Below, piece by piece: positions 61,852 to 64,000 of a stretch of DNA of 64,000 nt. The number at the start of each line of letters is the position of its first letter. Position 1 is the first letter of the stretch. The stretch is from Ruminococcus sp. AF31-8BH. GTDB lineage: Bacteria; Bacillota; Clostridia; Lachnospirales; Lachnospiraceae. The notes under the pieces were generated by a model. It made no database searches. It was given only the letters and a program-made list of their open reading frames with translations, and had not been told where the DNA came from. The position numbers and the translations under genes were made by a program. The stretch spans positions 219,678-283,677 of the forward strand of contig NZ_QTVN01000005.1 of assembly GCF_003460605.1 (NCBI RefSeq). The letters are read 5' to 3'.

Positions 61852-63360
61852 TCAGATTTTCCACTCTATCTGAACACGGTCGCTGGTGGCCTTGATCGTA
61901 GAGATCAAACCATCGGCGGCTTTTCTTTTGTCGTCAAAATCTATGCTGTCCCAGTTGTCGAGATAATAGGATAACTTCTTTATCTGCTGGGGAGATATGG
62001 TTTCAACGCTCAATTCAGCGATTGCCTTTGAAATGGTCTGGCGTCGGGTGTCCAGTTCTTCAATTTTTTTGTTAGCGTAGGCAAGCAAGGTCGCATTGGC
62101 TCCGGTTAGCGTATCCAGCAGCTTTTCAATTTCTGCCTCCACCTGTGCCAGCTCCACTTGATAGGCGGTCAGTTTCGGATTGACTTTTTCCTCTCTGCCG
62201 TGGAGTATCTGAAAGTCTTTGAACTTTTCCTGCATGGCCGAGAAAATGAATTGCTCAAATTCTTCTTTGCGGATTTTCCCACAGCCCGGACAGCCTTTGT
62301 TTTCCGTCCGTTTGGTACAGCGGAAATATCCGGTGCTATTTGGTACATGGGTGGCTTTCAGAGCATACCCACAATGCCCGCATTTGATTTTTCCAGCCAG
62401 CCAAGTGTTCTTCGGTTTCCGTCCCTGCTGGAATGTGGTGTTTGCCATAAGTTTTTTCCGGCATTTAAGCCATGTGTCAGAGGAAATGAGTGCTTCGTGG
62501 GGAGCGATAACAAGTATCTGGTCTTTTAAGCACCTGTCCTTGTCCTCCTTCACATCCCGCCCCTGATAGAGATAGCAGCCGTTTGTTCCAGCAAAGTCAG
62601 AAGCGTCATTCACAATCGCTGCACCCTGGCTCTTGAAAAATTCGTACAGCTCCAAATCGGCCTGTGCGTAAACGGGGTTTCTTAAAAGCTGGGAAAGAAA
62701 TGTACGGAACATGGATTTGCCATAAATTTTTATGTCATGTTCCTCGAAGTATCGGGTAATATCTCCGAAGGAGGTTTCCGGTTCAGCGTACATTTCAAAC
62801 ATCAGCCGAACATGGTCGGCGGCTACGGGGTCGGCAACCATTTTCTTTGTGCGGATACCCTCTACCACAGTAGGCTCTAACTGATAACCGTATGGCGCCT
62901 GTCCGCTCATGTGAAAGCCTTTCAGGCACCGGGAATAGTAGGCGTCTGTGACACGCTTCTGAATTGTCTCACGTTCAAGCTGGGCGAATACAATGCAGAT
63001 ATTCAGCATGGCCCGGCCCATCGGGGTCGAAGTATCAAACTTTTCCGTGGAGGATACAAACTCCACATCGTACTCTTGAAACAGCTCCATCATCGTTGCA
63101 AAGTCCAGAATAGAGCGGCTTATACGGTCCAGCTTGTACACGATGACCCGCCGAACCTTTCCCTTGCGAATCTCGCCCAGCAGCTTTTGAAACTCCGGCC
63201 TGTCCGTGTTCTTGCCGGAATAGCCCTTGTCCTTGAATACCCGGCAGCTCCCGCCTTTCAATTCATACTTGCAAAAGTCGATCTGACTTTCAATGCTGAT
63301 ACTGTCCTTGCGGTCTACTGACTGTCTTGCGTAAATACAATCTTCTCTGATAAATTCCAT
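61852..63360 (-). CDS. Large serine recombinase (TnpX/TndX-like)
   Basis: 502 residues from ATG 63360 (AAAGGAGCCCAAT). The resolvase catalytic domain has the Ser in IYARQSVDRKDSISIESQ, and IVYKLDRISRS; the recombinase domain (APYGYQLEP) follows. A zinc ribbon (IKCGHCGYALKATH, then CTKRTENKGCPGCG) and a coiled coil end the protein. These enzymes integrate and excise elements with a dinucleotide core. Near the element end, as typical. Confidence 0.95.
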   Translation of the reverse strand: MEFIREDCIYARQSVDRKDSISIESQIDFCKYELKGGSCRVFKDKGYSGKNTDRPEFQKLLGEIRKGKVRRVIVYKLDRISRSILDFATMMELFQEYDVEFVSSTEKFDTSTPMGRAMLNICIVFAQLERETIQKRVTDAYYSRCLKGFHMSGQAPYGYQLEPTVVEGIRTKKMVADPVAADHVRLMFEMYAEPETSFGDITRYFEEHDIKIYGKSMFRTFLSQLLRNPVYAQADLELYEFFKSQGAAIVNDASDFAGTNGCYLYQGRDVKEDKDRCLKDQILVIAPHEALISSDTWLKCRKKLMANTTFQQGRKPKNTWLAGKIKCGHCGYALKATHVPNSTGYFRCTKRTENKGCPGCGKIRKEEFEQFIFSAMQEKFKDFQILHGREEKVNPKLTAYQVELAQVEAEIEKLLDTLTGANATLLAYANKKIEELDTRRQTISKAIAELSVETISPQQIKKLSYYLDNWDSIDFDDKRKAADGLISTIKATSDRVQIEWKI

Positions 63361-63449
63361 ATTGGGCTCCTTTCCTTGTTGGAATGGAGCTACCAACCTT
63401 ACAACTATATTATACCATCAGCAGCCCCGGACAACAATGTTGCGAATGA

Positions 63450-63626
63450 TTAGGGAAACCTGTCCCCATATTTGCTGAACACCTCAAAAAGGCAGCGCTC
63501 AATTTCTTTTTTGCGCTGTTCTTTCTCCTTCGGTGGAAGCACCGGCGTGAGGCTTTCCAGCACAATGATCTTCCCTTGAAATGCGACAGACTTTGTTTCT
63601 CGTTCATAAGTGACAGCTTGCGTCAT
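63450..63626 (-). CDS. TnpW-like small transposon protein
   Basis: 58 residues from ATG 63626 with AAAGGAGGTTTTCA upstream. MTQAVTYERETKSVAFQGK begins, then KIIVLESLTPVLPPKEKEQ. It resembles the TnpW family found near serine recombinases in Clostridial elements. Function unknown. Confidence 0.7.
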   Translation of the reverse strand: MTQAVTYERETKSVAFQGKIIVLESLTPVLPPKEKEQRKKEIERCLFEVFSKYGDRFP

Positions 63627-63759
63627 TGAAAACCTCCTTTGCGAAAGTGCGTGTATATGCCAGCCTTTCCCACTTGTCCCGTGGGGAAACGTCAAAAGAC
63701 GGCACCCAGCAGGTGCCGCCCTTTGAGCTTTCTCCACTTCGGGTCAATGTGGCCCGAGG

Positions 63760-63963
63760 TCAGTAAGGACTGGAAAGGTACTTTTCTTTGGCGTCCTCCA
63801 CGCTGTTGAGGTCGAATACTTCATAAAGCTGCCCCACAACACGCCGTATATCCTTCTTTGAAAATCCGCAGTCCTCCATTGCCATAATGACATAACCACG
63901 GCAGGCGTCATTGCTCCATTCGTCCGGTTCCAAGCCGGGGATCATTCCAAACGCATTTCCCAT
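63760..63963 (-). CDS. Small element-encoded protein, unknown
   Basis: 67 residues, GNAFGMIPGLEPDEWSNDAC, with a helical C-terminus (KKDIRRVVGQLYEVFDL). Similar small proteins accompany this type of recombinase module; no function known. ATG 63963 (AAAAAGGAGCACTTT). Confidence 0.65.
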   Translation of the reverse strand: MGNAFGMIPGLEPDEWSNDACRGYVIMAMEDCGFSKKDIRRVVGQLYEVFDLNSVEDAKEKYLSSPY

Positions 63964-64000
63964 AAAGTGCTCCTTTTTTGAAAAGATGGGGAGCCACGCC

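Larger units (their letters stand above)
61788..64000. mobile_element. One end of a large serine-recombinase element
   Basis: The vsr frame breaks near 61788 and GC rises sharply. The recombinase gene lies next to the end and reads towards it; two small transposon-type genes follow. The rest lies beyond the window. ICE or mobilisable transposon of the Tn4451/Tn5397-like type is inferred. Confidence 0.8.

Noticed and set aside
1..64000. CRISPR array, tRNA or rRNA genes
   Set aside because: No regularly spaced repeats, cloverleaf-like sequences or rRNA segments were noticed on reading.

Overview
The window looks like chromosome from a spore-forming, low-to-mid GC Firmicute, most probably a gut Lachnospiraceae (Blautia/Ruminococcus/Dorea-like; inferred from gene order and protein character, no search was run). 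The block tlyA-nadK-argR-recN-spoIVB-spo0A, the neighbourhoods recA-recX-rny and spoIIM-xerD, CotF-like coat proteins and the Firmicute-type LexA box upstream of recA all fit. No rRNA, tRNA or CRISPR array was seen.

Layout. 0-8.7 kb: tlyA (C-terminal end only), nadK, argR, recN, spoIVB (flipped relative to its neighbours), spo0A, glgA and two small coat genes. 8.7-17.5 kb: a 0.7 kb non-coding stretch rich in hairpins, SOS-regulated recA-recX, a decayed 1.5 kb integrative element, then rny, spoIIM, xerD and a DAHP synthase. 17.5-36 kb: a lipid-linked flippase, nifS-nifU, a P-type ATPase, a PHP histidinol phosphatase, glycolysis genes gap-pgk-tpiA and later gpmI, a Na/phosphate cotransporter, homoserine dehydrogenase and a MATE exporter. 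36-49.9 kb: an L,D-transpeptidase with an acidic cytoplasmic tail, sfsA, mutY with a glycosyltransferase, PAP2 phosphatase with diacylglycerol kinase, topoisomerase III, a Cys-cluster protein, a Lon-like AAA+ ATPase without protease domain, and a NUDIX hydrolase. 49.9-53.1 kb: a TPP riboswitch with terminator controlling a thiamine or thiamine-precursor ABC uptake operon. 53-57.5 kb: TspO, a sugar symporter with an alpha/beta hydrolase, and a gamma-carbonic anhydrase-like protein. 57.5-61.8 kb: an AT-rich defence island (DUF2971 protein, C5 cytosine methyltransferase, convergent putative restriction endonuclease, and vsr cut after about 34 codons). 61.8-64 kb: one end of a large serine-recombinase element that interrupts vsr and runs off the window.

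The most interesting locus is the decayed element at 11.0-12.56 kb. It is bounded by near-identical 46-bp direct repeats (putative attL/attR), has clustered TTTATGACA repeats inside both ends (likely integrase arm sites), a tyrosine integrase that has lost its N-terminus, a truncated gene fragment facing it across a deletion junction, and an apparently intact par/Fst-like type I toxin-antitoxin pair: a 28-residue hydrophobic peptide and a convergent small RNA that share a terminator, the RNA also carrying a second block complementary to the peptide's translation start.

Several dispersed repeats punctuate the intergenic regions: a family with TAGAGCGTGTTTGAAAAA ends, a 202-bp family with GTCAAAAGGTC ends, a paired AAA-loop hairpin element near recA, and a 40-bp tandem pair between pgk and tpiA.
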